Shown here one piece after another: positions 7,210 to 16,069 of a DNA stretch of 64,000 bases. A model generated the notes under the pieces. The model was not told the origin of the DNA, searched no databases, and worked only from the letters and a program-made list of their open reading frames with translations. The DNA is from Brotaphodocola faecis (GTDB lineage: Bacteria > Bacillota > Clostridia > Lachnospirales > Lachnospiraceae): assembly GCF_040096075.1 (NCBI RefSeq), contig NZ_JBBMFJ010000012.1, positions 22,786 to 86,785 of the forward strand. The letters run 5' to 3'. Position numbers and translations under genes: made by a program. Every line of letters starts with the position of its first letter. The first letter of the stretch is position 1.

Positions 7210-8523
7210 ATGAAGCAGAAAAAACGGATCTGGTGGACGTTCAATTTATGGGAAGCAGATGCATTTCAGCAATATCTGGAAGAAATGGCGCTGCAGGGCT
7301 GGTTCCTGGAAAACGTCGGCGGTTCTGTCATGAAATTTTACAGGGCACAGCCGGAAAAAAGAAGATACGCGGCGCTTCTGGTTCCGGGAAGCTCTTCCCT
7401 TACCGGCGCGGACAGCTGGAAGGCAGAACAGTTTCGCAAGGAGTGCCAGAAAGCAGGATGGGATTTTCAATGCAGCGGAACTTACTGGCAGATATTTTAT
7501 AGCACCGATGAAAGCGTGAAGCTGAACGGAGATATGACGGAAGAGAGGCAGTTCCTGATTCAGAAAGCTCTTTCCTGGAACGGGTCTGCGAAAATTTCCT
7601 ATCCTGTACTGGTAGTATTAAGTTTGTGGTCGTTATACAGCAATCTGCAGAATCCGGGAAAAATGTTTGCGGATCCCGTGGCGCTTATGCTAAATCCCCT
7701 GCTGCTTGGAATCTGCATTTCCTGGACGGTAACCTATGCGCGGCTGTTTCGATGGAACTGTGGGAATACAATGGCTATAAAAGAAGGCAGGCCGTTTCCG
7801 AGAATGAATCTGCAGCGGAAGGTAAGCTTTAAAAAGCGTATCATTCTATTAGATGAAATCCTGATTCTGGCAGTTCTGGCGCTGGCATTTTCTTCTTCCA
7901 TGAGAGCCCTGGCCGGAACCATGCTTTCTTCCATTCTCATTGTAGTGATTTCCCTGTTTGTAAGGAACCTGCTCAGAAATAACGGCAACGGAAATGCCCG
8001 GGATGACTGGATGTCATATGCGGTTGGCGTTGGTGTGCTTTGCATGATTCTGATTCCCTTGTGTAATGCGGCAGCAACTCACTTTCTGGGAGCAGATGAA
8101 CCGGATACCGGGAGAAAACATACGGTATTCGCTAGCTATCAGGCAAATGATGTTCAGATGAGCAGTTCTGGAAAGTCAGTAGGCGTTACCGTATATACCA
8201 GTCCCATTTCCTGGATCATTGCGAAAACCAGCAAATGCTATCCAAAGGATATGACAAAGTGGTGGGATCAGATGGAACTGGAACTTCCGGCAGAGCTGGG
8301 GGAACTTCCCGAGGGGACAGAAGTGTCCTGGTGCCGGTACATGGTCCGCAAAGATGGGTCTGAGCCTGTTTCGGAAGAAAATTTCTATCAGGATGAGCCG
8401 ACTCTTGATGAAGTGATATTAAAAGACAGAAATCGTCTGGTTGTGCTGGATTATGGCGGTGGTATGAATCTTACCGACATGAAAGAAGCGGTAGACGTTT
8501 TTTATCAGGGGCAAACAGAGTAA
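7210..8523 (+). CDS. DUF2812 membrane protein
   Basis: The N-terminal ~110 residues form a DUF2812 domain: FNLWEADAFQQYLEEMALQG, then KFYRAQPEKRRYAALL and a WDFQCSGTYWQIFYS block. About four hydrophobic segments follow (residues ~135-280), then an extracellular-looking ~110-residue tail. DUF2812 proteins usually sit beside a PadR-type regulator; none is seen here. The ATG at 7210 is preferred to 7183 because it is followed directly by the family's typical start. It leads a run of four membrane-protein genes transcribed together. Confidence 0.75.
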   Translation: MKQKKRIWWTFNLWEADAFQQYLEEMALQGWFLENVGGSVMKFYRAQPEKRRYAALLVPGSSSLTGADSWKAEQFRKECQKAGWDFQCSGTYWQIFYSTDESVKLNGDMTEERQFLIQKALSWNGSAKISYPVLVVLSLWSLYSNLQNPGKMFADPVALMLNPLLLGICISWTVTYARLFRWNCGNTMAIKEGRPFPRMNLQRKVSFKKRIILLDEILILAVLALAFSSSMRALAGTMLSSILIVVISLFVRNLLRNNGNGNARDDWMSYAVGVGVLCMILIPLCNAAATHFLGADEPDTGRKHTVFASYQANDVQMSSSGKSVGVTVYTSPISWIIAKTSKCYPKDMTKWWDQMELELPAELGELPEGTEVSWCRYMVRKDGSEPVSEENFYQDEPTLDEVILKDRNRLVVLDYGGGMNLTDMKEAVDVFYQGQTE

Positions 8524-8552
8524 ATGCAAATGGTGCAAAGGAGATTATATTC

Positions 8553-8795
8553 ATGAAAAAAGTATTCGGAATCGGAAGCTGTATGGTCGGAATAGTACTG
8601 GTTATTTCTGGTGCTGTGATGAAGCTGAAAGGACAAACAGCGGTTACTGTCATTGGAGGCGCAGACGGTCCTACCGCTGTGTTTGTTGCCGGAAAACTGA
8701 ATGGTGATTTCTCTATCATGCTGATTCTGATCGGAATTGTATTGTTGGCTGTAGCAGCAATTGTTTATTGGAAGAAAAATGGCGGAAATTCATAA
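8553..8795 (+). CDS. 80-residue membrane protein with OadB-type GGADGPT motif
   Basis: Two hydrophobic helices (about residues 5-24 and 54-74) flank TVIGGADGPTAVFVAGKL. That motif closely matches the GGADGPT signature of the beta subunit of sodium-translocating decarboxylases (OadB/GcdB/MmdB), which is a ~370-residue multi-pass protein. Here it stands alone in an 80-residue protein with a good ribosome site (AAAGGAG). It lies 29 bases after the DUF2812 gene and 56 before the next membrane gene. Automatic annotation as a decarboxylase subunit would be misleading. Confidence 0.75.
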   Translation: MKKVFGIGSCMVGIVLVISGAVMKLKGQTAVTVIGGADGPTAVFVAGKLNGDFSIMLILIGIVLLAVAAIVYWKKNGGNS

Positions 8796-8851
8796 GAAAA
8801 GCAGCTCGCATGGTATTGGCAGCAGGAACGGTGTGAAAAGGGGGCGATTAC

Positions 8852-10237
8852 ATGGAAGAGAGTTTCTGGAAACAGACGTATGAGAAGATTCTGATTGGAA
8901 TGGGTCTCTTTGGGATTACATTGAAATTTCTCTTTCTCAATCAGATTCTCCCCTTCATTGGCGCCCTTTTGCTGTTTACAGGATTTCGAAAACTGAGATC
9001 AGAAAACCGCTGGCTGAAAGTCGGATATGCAGGCGCCGCGCTCGAAGTTGTGATTACCATTGTGACAATTGTGCTTGGAAGTGTGCTCGAACGGGAGAAA
9101 ATCTATGCTTTGTACGCATGGAAAGGAATTGATTTCTGTGGCGGAATCCTGCCGGTCGTGCTGATGGTTTGTCTTTTCCTTGGAATGCGTGAGGAGCTGG
9201 AACAGCGTGATGAAAAAATAAAAAGTGAAGTTCTGCTCCATATCATCATCTGGTATGCGGTGGTGACGGTGCTTGCGATTCAGGAATATGAGGGCTGGAT
9301 CCTTGGTTTTGTAATCGTTGCTGCATACATTGGAATCCTTGTAGAGTTAAAGAATATAGCAGAAAAACTGGAAGAGGCCGGATATGTACTGGAAGAACAT
9401 TCGGTGCGGATTTCAGACAGTAGATGTGCAGCAGGAGCAGCAATTCTGACTGCGGCAGGTCTGTTCGTCAGCTATACATGTTTTGGTGCTTATCATATGG
9501 AGTGGACAACTGCAAATGAAACCCAGGATCCGGCATGTGAAGAAACCAAAGCACATCTGTTATCCCTTGGTTTTCCGGAAGATATCTTGCATGACTTAAA
9601 GAAAGAAGATATTCTGGCGTGCAAAAATGCCAGACAGGTTCTGCTGAATCAAAGCGATGATTCGCTGCGGGGCAGGGATGGGCAGTTGCAGCTTGACGGC
9701 TTGGCAGTAGAATTGGAACAGGAAGGCCAGTGGAAGGTGACCCATCATTTCTTATGGAATGGAAATCCGGGCTTTCGCGGGACAGAAGCAGTACAGATCA
9801 ATCCGGCATATCAGGAACTGAACGGGGGCTGGACCTTCCAGGGGAAACTTACCGGTCAGGTCCTTTACGATAAGGATGGAACTTCTTACACCGCAGATTA
9901 TAAAATCTTGCAGGACGAAAATTACGATACCGGCATGAATGCTTTCTTTTACGGAAGTCAACAGAATGCCAGCATTTTCGCGGAATTTTCCTTGCCGCGG
10001 AGTGGGGAAAACTGTCGCGGATACGTGGCCTATGAAATCAAGGCAAAGGAAAGTGACTGGTGGATTGATTCCTGGCTAAATTATACCCATCAGAAGACCA
10101 TCTGGCAGTATCCGGTCATCTCAGCAGCCCAGAACAGAAGACAGGGCGGCTGGCTGGACGAGCGTGTGTTCAGTACTGTGCAGGATGCGCTGCAGGTGCT
10201 TCCAGAGGGGGAAAATGAAGGCTCTATCGATTCATAA
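8852..10237 (+). CDS. Membrane protein of unknown function, DUF2812-operon partner
   Basis: This 461-residue protein has six or more hydrophobic helices in its first ~225 residues (for example FGITLKFLFLNQILPFIGAL and AALEVVITIVTIVLGSVLE). A ~235-residue, probably extracellular, C-terminal domain rich in Trp and aromatic residues follows. GGGGCG precedes the ATG. The architecture (membrane half, then exported tail) resembles the DUF2812 protein two genes upstream. Family not recognised. Confidence 0.65.
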   Translation: MEESFWKQTYEKILIGMGLFGITLKFLFLNQILPFIGALLLFTGFRKLRSENRWLKVGYAGAALEVVITIVTIVLGSVLEREKIYALYAWKGIDFCGGILPVVLMVCLFLGMREELEQRDEKIKSEVLLHIIIWYAVVTVLAIQEYEGWILGFVIVAAYIGILVELKNIAEKLEEAGYVLEEHSVRISDSRCAAGAAILTAAGLFVSYTCFGAYHMEWTTANETQDPACEETKAHLLSLGFPEDILHDLKKEDILACKNARQVLLNQSDDSLRGRDGQLQLDGLAVELEQEGQWKVTHHFLWNGNPGFRGTEAVQINPAYQELNGGWTFQGKLTGQVLYDKDGTSYTADYKILQDENYDTGMNAFFYGSQQNASIFAEFSLPRSGENCRGYVAYEIKAKESDWWIDSWLNYTHQKTIWQYPVISAAQNRRQGGWLDERVFSTVQDALQVLPEGENEGSIDS

Positions 10238-10271
10238 ACTCGAAAAATTGGATGTTATTGGGAGAAATATT

Positions 10272-10601
10272 ATGACTGGGAATATGATAGGGTTTGTTAT
10301 ATGGGCGATGGTTGGCGTTATTATCATTAGTCTTGGAATAAGAGCATATCTTTCAGGAAAAGTGGCTGACTTTTGGGCAAACATAAAATCTATATCTGTA
10401 AATGATATAATGGGCTACAATCATGCGGTTGGTAAGCTGTTTGTTATTTATGGAGCAATATTGATTGCATTGGGATTACCGCTGCTTTCAGGACAGAATT
10501 CTCCATTTATTTTACTGTCAGTATTGGGAGTAATGATAGAAACAATAGTAATCATGGTGGTTTACAGTTTGTGTATTGAAAGAAAGTATAGAGAACAATA
10601 G
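10272..10601 (+). CDS. Small DUF3784-like membrane protein
   Basis: From ATG 10272 (after TGGGAGAA) the product is 109 residues with three hydrophobic helices: MIGFVIWAMVGVIIISLG, a central LFVIYGAILIALGLPLL and a C-terminal ISFI-type stretch before a basic tail. The pattern YLSGKVADFWAN...MGYN resembles the GK..W...GYN region of DUF3784 proteins. The longer frame from 10164 overlaps the upstream gene and lacks a ribosome site. It closes the membrane-gene cluster. Confidence 0.6.
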   Translation: MTGNMIGFVIWAMVGVIIISLGIRAYLSGKVADFWANIKSISVNDIMGYNHAVGKLFVIYGAILIALGLPLLSGQNSPFILLSVLGVMIETIVIMVVYSLCIERKYREQ

Positions 10602-10674
10602 TTTTTGCTCGTTCAATTTTATTCTGTATAATCTGTTGTTATTTAAAAATAAAAATGCTAAAATAAAAGTAGTT

Positions 10675-10723
10675 AATATATTATCTAAAATAGTATAAAT
10701 TAAGCTATTTTGGATAATATATT
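10675..10723. promoter_or_regulatory. Palindromic operator of the hipBA operon
   Basis: A 19-base arm at 10675-10693 is repeated in inverted form at 10705-10723 with one mismatch, centred 50 bases before the HipB start. The arms contain TATC...GGATA, similar to the core of the known E. coli HipB operator (TATCC N8 GGATA). Autorepression by the HipB-like protein is inferred. Confidence 0.65.
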
Positions 10724-10750
10724 ATTTGTAAATAAAGGCGGTGAAAACGA

Positions 10751-11029
10751 ATGGAACAACTGATATGGGAAACAGCGGAAGAATTGGATCAGAAGCTGGC
10801 ACAAAGGGTAAGAAACATCCGAAAACGGCGTTCCATTTCCCAGGAAAAATTATCCTCTATGAGTGGTGTAAGCTATGGCTCTATCAAAAGATTTGAAGCT
10901 ACCGGACAGATCTCCCTGATCTCACTGACCAAGATTGCTATGGCCTTGGATATTGCAGATGAGCTTAGGAGTATTTTTACACAGGTGCCATATAAGAATA
11001 TTCAGGAGGTTATTAATGAAACCAAATAA
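10751..11029 (+). CDS. hipB: HipB-like XRE antitoxin/repressor
   Basis: This 92-residue protein is essentially one XRE helix-turn-helix: RVRNIRKRRSISQEKLSSMS, then GVSYGSIKRFEATGQISLIS and LTKIAMALDIADELRSIF. AAGGCGGTG precedes ATG 10751. The stop overlaps the HipA start by 14 bases, the usual antitoxin-toxin arrangement. HipB proteins neutralise HipA and repress the operon by binding upstream palindromes, and a palindrome lies 28 bases before the start. Confidence 0.85.
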   Translation: MEQLIWETAEELDQKLAQRVRNIRKRRSISQEKLSSMSGVSYGSIKRFEATGQISLISLTKIAMALDIADELRSIFTQVPYKNIQEVINETK

Positions 11030-12149
11030 TGCATTGCAGGTTCTCTACGATGAAAGGCTCGTTGGAACGCTGGCGATGACTGCAGACCATAAAGCGGCAT
11101 TTCAATATAGCGAAGAATGGCTTGAACATGGATTCCCGATCAGTCCATTTTCTCTTCCACTGAAAAGGCAGGTTTTTGTTCCAAACAAAGACTATTTTGA
11201 TGGACTTTTTGGAGTATTTGCGGACAGTTTACCAGACAACTGGGGAAGATTATTGTTGAACCGACTACTGCGCGCCTATGGACAAAATCCGGATAAACTT
11301 ACAGTTTTGGAGCGGCTGGCTATCGTTGGAAAATCAGGAATGGGGGCGCTTACCTATTATCCAGAAAAGGAAATGCAGGAAAAACAGGGCCATAGTAATC
11401 TGGATGAACTTGCGGAGCAATGTCAGAAGCTGTTGAATACAGAGTATTCTGATAAACTGGATGAGCTATATCGCCTGGGAGGTACCAGCGGTGGAGCCAG
11501 ACCCAAAATTATGACAACTATTGAGGGGGAAGAGTGGATCATTAAATTTCCGGCCCATGTAGATGGAAGAAATGCTGGAAAGATGGAATATGATTATTCC
11601 TGCTGTGCCAGACAATGTGGTATTGCCATGAGTAAGGCCAGATTATTTCCATCAGACAAATGCGAAGGGTATTTTGGAACAAAACGATTTGACAGAATGA
11701 TGGATAATGGCAGTCAAAAACGAATCCATATGTTAACCGCCGCTGCTCTTTTGGAATTAGATTTCGAACAGCCAAGTCTGGATTACCACAGTTTGATGAA
11801 GCTGACGAAAATTTTAACCAGGGATCATCCAGAAGATGTGAACAATATGTTCCGCAGGATGTGCTTTAATGTGTTCGCTCATAACCGAGATGATCATTCT
11901 AAAAATTTTACGTATCTATACCATGAGGCAGAGGATTGCTGGCGGTTGAGTCCTGCATACGATCTCACTTACAGCAATACCTATTACGGAGAACATACAA
12001 CCACAGTGGATGGAAATGGGCGCAATCCAGGAGAAAAGGAGATTCTGGCAGTTGGCATTGCCGCTGGGATGGCGAGAGCGGAATGCAGGAGAATTATGAA
12101 CCAGATCAAGGATTGTGTGAACCAGATGCTGGGACAGTATCTTTCTTAG
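11016..12149 (+). CDS. hipA: HipA-family serine/threonine kinase toxin
   Basis: The ATG at 11016 follows AGGAGG at 11005 and gives 377 residues. HipA blocks are clear: FGVFADSLPDNWGRLLLNRL, RLGGTSGGARPKI (glycine-rich loop), EEWIIKFPAH (ATP-contacting Lys), YFGTKRFDR, the catalytic loop FAHNRDDHSKNFTYL near residue 290, and SPAYDLTYS (metal-binding Asp) near 314. Family kinases phosphorylate aminoacyl-tRNA synthetases or related targets and cause dormancy. It is somewhat shorter than E. coli HipA (440). All core catalytic residues are present, so it is probably active. A longer frame from 10935 is out of phase with the ribosome site. Confidence 0.92.
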   Translation: MKPNNALQVLYDERLVGTLAMTADHKAAFQYSEEWLEHGFPISPFSLPLKRQVFVPNKDYFDGLFGVFADSLPDNWGRLLLNRLLRAYGQNPDKLTVLERLAIVGKSGMGALTYYPEKEMQEKQGHSNLDELAEQCQKLLNTEYSDKLDELYRLGGTSGGARPKIMTTIEGEEWIIKFPAHVDGRNAGKMEYDYSCCARQCGIAMSKARLFPSDKCEGYFGTKRFDRMMDNGSQKRIHMLTAAALLELDFEQPSLDYHSLMKLTKILTRDHPEDVNNMFRRMCFNVFAHNRDDHSKNFTYLYHEAEDCWRLSPAYDLTYSNTYYGEHTTTVDGNGRNPGEKEILAVGIAAGMARAECRRIMNQIKDCVNQMLGQYLS

Positions 12150-12579
12150 AAAAATGGAGTACAATTGCAACTTAAGGAAGTATCACAAATATTTTTCACC
12201 CCATATGGCCATTTCATAATAAATCTTGATGAAATTGTAAAATATCTATAATTTGTAAATAATTTTAAAGCTGCATTGCCGCCATCAAATGGCGGCAATT
12301 GTATTTTTCTCCTGTTCGGAATCATCGCGCAGATAGATGGGAGCAGGATGGTGTAGTTTAATGGATTCTGCCACGTCAACGGCCAGACGATTTGGACGTT
12401 GTTGTTGCTGATCTCATGAGCTGTCACCGACTTGTTTTTTCGCAAGGAAATCAGTTATTGGTCAGGCTGAGAAGTCAGCAACATTTATTTGTTATTGAGT
12501 GCCGGGTTATACCTATTTTTTGTGTGTATGATATACTTGTGGTATAATCCATATACTAAACAAGATAAATGGTGGTACT
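12150..12579. other. Intergenic region
   Basis: The first half is AT-rich and ends at a strong terminator (12275-12306). Between 12300 and 12445 the minus strand has an open stretch reading NRLAVDVAESIKLHHPAPIY and on to a TGA, with a possible start in another frame (ATG at 12445). It may be a decayed gene, but I cannot name it. Confidence 0.4.
12275..12306 (+). terminator. Intrinsic terminator
   Basis: A perfect 11-bp stem, ATTGCCGCCAT with ATGGCGGCAAT, has a CAA loop (12275-12299) and is followed by TGTATTTTT. It lies 126 bases after hipA. Confidence 0.85.
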
Positions 12580-13053
12580 ATGCAGATTTTTGTAGATGCA
12601 GATGCTTGTCCGGTGGTTTCCATTGTGGAAGCAGTTGCGAGAAAATATGGGGTGGCGGTAACGCTGCTATGCGATACAAATCATGTATTGTATTCTGATC
12701 ATAGTGAGATAGTGGTTGTTGGAGCCGGCGCGGATGCTGTAGATTATAAGCTGATCAGCATTTGCCGTAAGGGAGATATTGTGGTGTCGCAGGATTATGG
12801 GGTAGCAGCTATGGCTCTCGGAAAAGGGGCTTATGCGATTCATCAGTCTGGCAAATGGTATACAGATGAAAATATTGACCAGATGCTGATGGAGCGGCAC
12901 TTGAACAAAAAAGCGCGGCGGAGCAGCCAGAAAAATCATATAAAGGGGCCGAGAAAGCGCACCGATGCAGATGATGGAAGATTTTCTCAGTCTATGGAAA
13001 AAATGGTATTAATGGCTATGAAAAACTGCCCGGTAAGTACAGAGAGAAGGTAG
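12580..13053 (+). CDS. yqxD: UPF0178 (YaiI/YqxD, DUF188) family protein
   Basis: The start MQIFVDADACPV, then DYKLISICRKGDIVVSQDYG, LGKGAYAIHQSG and the basic tail RRSSQKNHIKGPRKRTDADD are the conserved blocks of the UPF0178 family, which has a PIN-like nuclease fold. Asp residues of VDADACP and SQDYG fit a metal site. The length (157) is normal. No biochemical role is established for the family. It is followed after five bases by an exonuclease-domain gene, so the two form an operon. Confidence 0.9.
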   Translation: MQIFVDADACPVVSIVEAVARKYGVAVTLLCDTNHVLYSDHSEIVVVGAGADAVDYKLISICRKGDIVVSQDYGVAAMALGKGAYAIHQSGKWYTDENIDQMLMERHLNKKARRSSQKNHIKGPRKRTDADDGRFSQSMEKMVLMAMKNCPVSTERR

Positions 13054-13058
13054 AACGG

Positions 13059-14036
13059 GTGAACGAGGAAAAATCGAAATATCAGCTTTATTATTATTGG
13101 AATCATGGAATGTGCGATCAGTGCGGGGCTCCGATACTGATTTTAAATGAGGCATTAAGCTACGAGGGCAATGATCAGCAGGAATTACAGGCTTTTTTGG
13201 CTGAGCATACAGAGTGCAGGTATTTTTCTAATAAAGATGAACAGAAGATTTTTGAAGAGAACGGTGGCTGTAAAAAGTTGGAAGAAACATATAATTACAG
13301 GTCGCCATATTGGGCCATGCGATTTGTGGGAAGCAAATCCTTACTGGGTCAGTTTTGTTGCAGTGCATGCAAAGAAAAATGGATTCGGGAAAGAGAAGCC
13401 GATCATTTAAAAATTTATACATACTTCTGCGAATTGCGAGAGTATGCACTGAAAGTAGATCCAGAACCATGTGATAATCCATCTGGAATTGTTGTGTTTG
13501 ATCTGGAGACTACGGGGCTGAACAGTAACGATAATGAAATTTTGCAGGTCAGTGCTGTTGATGGGAATGGGGATTTACTTCTTAATGAGTATGTCCGACC
13601 AGAACTGATCAGGTCATGGCCAGAAGCAGAACAGGTGAATGGGATTACACCAGAACGGGTAAAAAGCTGTAGGACCATCAGAGAACTGGTAGGGAAGATA
13701 AAAAGCGTTTTTGCATCAGGGAAAACATGGATCGCATATAATTGTGATTTCGATCTCGGATTTTTATACTATATAGGCATTGAACCAAATGCGGATACCG
13801 AATTAGAAGATGTGATGCTTGATTTTGCTGAAATTTGTGGGAATTATGATAAGCGGTATGGAACCCGACGATGGCAGACATTAGAAGCCGCCGCTGCACG
13901 TTTTGGATATAACTATAAAGCGCATGATTCCTTGGAAGACGCAAGAGCCACACTCTATATTAGGAATAGGATTAAGCAGGAAAAAGAAATAATAGACGAA
14001 TTGACTGCTCCATTCCAGCCGGTGAAAAGACAATAG
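13059..14036 (+). CDS. DEDDh exonuclease with N-terminal zinc-binding region
   Basis: A GTG start at 13059 gives 325 residues. Residues ~15-110 contain MCDQCGAPI and FCCSACKEKW, two Cys pairs likely to bind zinc. From about residue 143 a DnaQ-like exonuclease domain follows: VFDLETTGLNSNDNEILQVS (Exo I), WIAYNCDFDLGFL (Exo II) and YKAHDSLEDARATLYI (Exo III with the DEDDh His). The enzyme should remove 3' nucleotides from DNA or RNA. The domain order (zinc ribbon, then exonuclease) differs from DNA polymerase epsilon subunits. It shares a transcript with the UPF0178 gene. Confidence 0.85.
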   Translation: MNEEKSKYQLYYYWNHGMCDQCGAPILILNEALSYEGNDQQELQAFLAEHTECRYFSNKDEQKIFEENGGCKKLEETYNYRSPYWAMRFVGSKSLLGQFCCSACKEKWIREREADHLKIYTYFCELREYALKVDPEPCDNPSGIVVFDLETTGLNSNDNEILQVSAVDGNGDLLLNEYVRPELIRSWPEAEQVNGITPERVKSCRTIRELVGKIKSVFASGKTWIAYNCDFDLGFLYYIGIEPNADTELEDVMLDFAEICGNYDKRYGTRRWQTLEAAAARFGYNYKAHDSLEDARATLYIRNRIKQEKEIIDELTAPFQPVKRQ

Positions 14037-14600
14037 ATATAGGAGAAATGATACCTTACTTGCAATATGAAAATGGTACCTTATCTGTCCTGAAAAATAC
14101 CCCCAATTTTTCCGCTATCCAAAACAGGTGAAAAATTTGGTGTTGGATCATTCAAAATGTGTAGTAAAATCAAGAGGATTACTGGATTTTAATGGGGAAA
14201 ATGATACCTGATTTATGTAGTAAGGAATCATTTTTTCCAAAATTATATAGTGCATTATATGGTGCAGAAAAGATTGAAAAATAGAAAAATGAGCCAAAAC
14301 TGGCAATAAGACACAAGAAAAAGGCTCACATAGTGAACCTGATTTACAGTATTCCCACCTTTGGAAAGAGGCCACCTGCATATCAATACTTAACGGGTGG
14401 GTGCATCAGCCATTGATACCGGGATGCCTAATTATCAATTTACTATAACACAAAATGCTCAGTAACGAAACCCTTTTCATAACGTTTTGTGCCTGAGCGA
14501 AGCGAAAGGAATGGATATAAATATGAAATATTGGGGATCGATTATGAGGAGGGCAGCTATATCACAGAGCTGCCCTCAATGCAAACGGTGGATTGTGAAA
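14037..14600. other. Gene-free region at the outer side of the integrase
   Basis: This 564-base stretch is AT-rich with no convincing gene. It holds an ATGAGCC/GGCTCA hairpin (14291-14329), a TTTTGTG/CACAAAA pair near 14450-14490 and a perfect 10-bp hairpin (14549-14558 with 14568-14577) just past the integrase stop codon. The GAAATGATACCT-like motif occurs twice (14046 and 14199). It is where an attachment site would be expected; none could be defined. Confidence 0.4.
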
Positions 14601-15662
14601 TTATAATATACCTATTTCTTCCATTTCATTGCATAATTCTTCAAATGTACCGGTGACATAATTTTTTGTAGTGGTGATATCGGAATGGCCCAAGATATTC
14701 GAGAGCATGACCAAGTCATGTGTCTTGTCATAAAAGGATTTGGCAAAAAAGTGGCGAAGTGCATGCGGATGTGCCTTTCTTTTATCAATGCCGGCATTGG
14801 CAGCAATGGTCTGAATCATGTTATAAATATTTTGCCGTTCCAATGGTTTTTTATTTTTATCGGTGAAAATAGGTCCTGATAGGATATCTTTTTCTATGAT
14901 ATAATCATTGAGCATTTCCTGAAGTTCCCGGATTAGTGGAACTTTTCTATTTTTATTCTTATTTCTAATTGTAATTTCCTGTTGCTGTATAGATTCAACA
15001 GTAATAAACTGCAATTCTGAAACACGAATACCAGTTTGTCCGAAGGCGCGGATCATCAGATTAACTTTTCTTTTTTGTGGGCGACTGCTTTCCTCCAAGA
15101 GTTTGTGGTAATCTTCCGGGGTAAGAATTGCATAGGTAGCTTTTAATTCTTTCTTTTGAACTTTTTCTAATTGAACAAAACAATCAGCGCGATCCAAAAA
15201 GGTCAGAAAAGAATGAATGGAGCACAATTTTGAATTTACCGTGGAAACGGCATAGTTTTGTCTTAATAGATATTTTTTATAATCCACGCATTGCTCTTTC
15301 GAAATTTCTGCGCCGGACAGAAATGTTATGAAGCCGGCAACATCAGAAATGTATTTGCTGATTGTATTTTTGGAGCGTTCATTTGCTATTAAAAAGTCCT
15401 GATAAAGTTTCAATACATCCGGAGAGAAAGCGGGCGAGGTGGTAATCGCATCTGAAGCTATCCTGTCACTGCAATGTAGTGGGGCCGGTGAAAAATCAGG
15501 ATTTTCTAAGTGGGGCAGAATATCCGTTGAATTCGTTAATTCTGTGTAAATGCTGCCAAGTAAGGACTTCAGCATGGCGAGATCTTTTTCTTTAAATTCA
15601 GCTTTTATATAGTGCAATAAGGTTTTTTTAATATCAACAGTAGTGGGACTGGCTGTATTCAT
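14601..15662 (-). CDS. Tyrosine recombinase/integrase
   Basis: The C-terminal catalytic domain has the full R-H-R-H-Y set: FGQTGIRVSEL (Arg ~212), HALRHFFAKSF (His and Arg ~299-302), NILGHSDITTT (His ~325) and TKNYVTG (Tyr ~335). A SAM-like core-binding domain (YQDFLIANERSKNTISKYIS) precedes it, and residues ~1-95 are an extra helical N-terminal region. ATG at 15662 follows GGAGTAATGTG and is preferred; a GTG at 15743 would add 27 residues but overlaps a hairpin. It lies at the outer edge of the surface-protein block and points outward, as element integrases often do. Confidence 0.9.
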   Translation of the reverse strand: MNTASPTTVDIKKTLLHYIKAEFKEKDLAMLKSLLGSIYTELTNSTDILPHLENPDFSPAPLHCSDRIASDAITTSPAFSPDVLKLYQDFLIANERSKNTISKYISDVAGFITFLSGAEISKEQCVDYKKYLLRQNYAVSTVNSKLCSIHSFLTFLDRADCFVQLEKVQKKELKATYAILTPEDYHKLLEESSRPQKRKVNLMIRAFGQTGIRVSELQFITVESIQQQEITIRNKNKNRKVPLIRELQEMLNDYIIEKDILSGPIFTDKNKKPLERQNIYNMIQTIAANAGIDKRKAHPHALRHFFAKSFYDKTHDLVMLSNILGHSDITTTKNYVTGTFEELCNEMEEIGIL

Positions 15663-16069
15663 CACATTACTCCATTCATGCGCATTCCGTTTAAATTGGA
15701 CAATCCGATTATATAGCGAACGTGCGTTTGAGTCAAAGAACACAAAAGCAAAACTTCTTGTTCAGAAAATAAATGAATGGAAGTTTTGCTTTTTTTTGAT
15801 TTTATAATGGTTGTTTTTTGGATAAAATGCCTAACCTGAATATGCCACCTGATGTCGAAACATTAAAATAATGACATAATCCGATTTATGACATTATTTT
15901 ACAATTATTTTTTCTTAAAAACAACGCAGATACAAGTTTTTGACTGTGAGACTATTAATAATTCAGCTTATTTTTGAATATTGTTGATTAAATTATTAAA
16001 ATTGTTGCTATTTTTTGTATCTCCGTGGTTTCATAAATCGGATTATGTGAAAAGAAAGCAGGGGGAAAC
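15663..16069. other. Divergent intergenic control region
   Basis: The region lies between the outward-pointing integrase and the inward-pointing block. It is very AT-rich and holds a stem (AAAAGCAAAACTTC with GAAGTTTTGCTTTT, about 15745-15793) followed by an eight-base T-run, and the 18-bp inverted repeat at 15874-16048. It probably carries promoters for both directions and possibly an origin or recombination site. Confidence 0.5.
15874..16048. repeat. Perfect 18-bp inverted repeat with 139-bp spacer
   Basis: ACATAATCCGATTTATGA at 15874-15891 reappears as its exact reverse complement at 16031-16048, 22 bases before the GTG start of the next gene. The length and perfection are beyond chance for a 400-base region. 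It could be a split operator that loops DNA or paired protein-binding sites for recombination or replication. Confidence 0.75.

Noticed and set aside
12146..12445. Minus-strand 99-codon frame after hipA
   Set aside because: It crosses a strong terminator and lacks a ribosome site; only part of another frame looks protein-like, so it is at most a gene remnant.
14037..14600. Attachment-site duplicate for the integrase
   Set aside because: I could not find a matching direct repeat near 53,000-56,000 by eye; a computed repeat search is needed.
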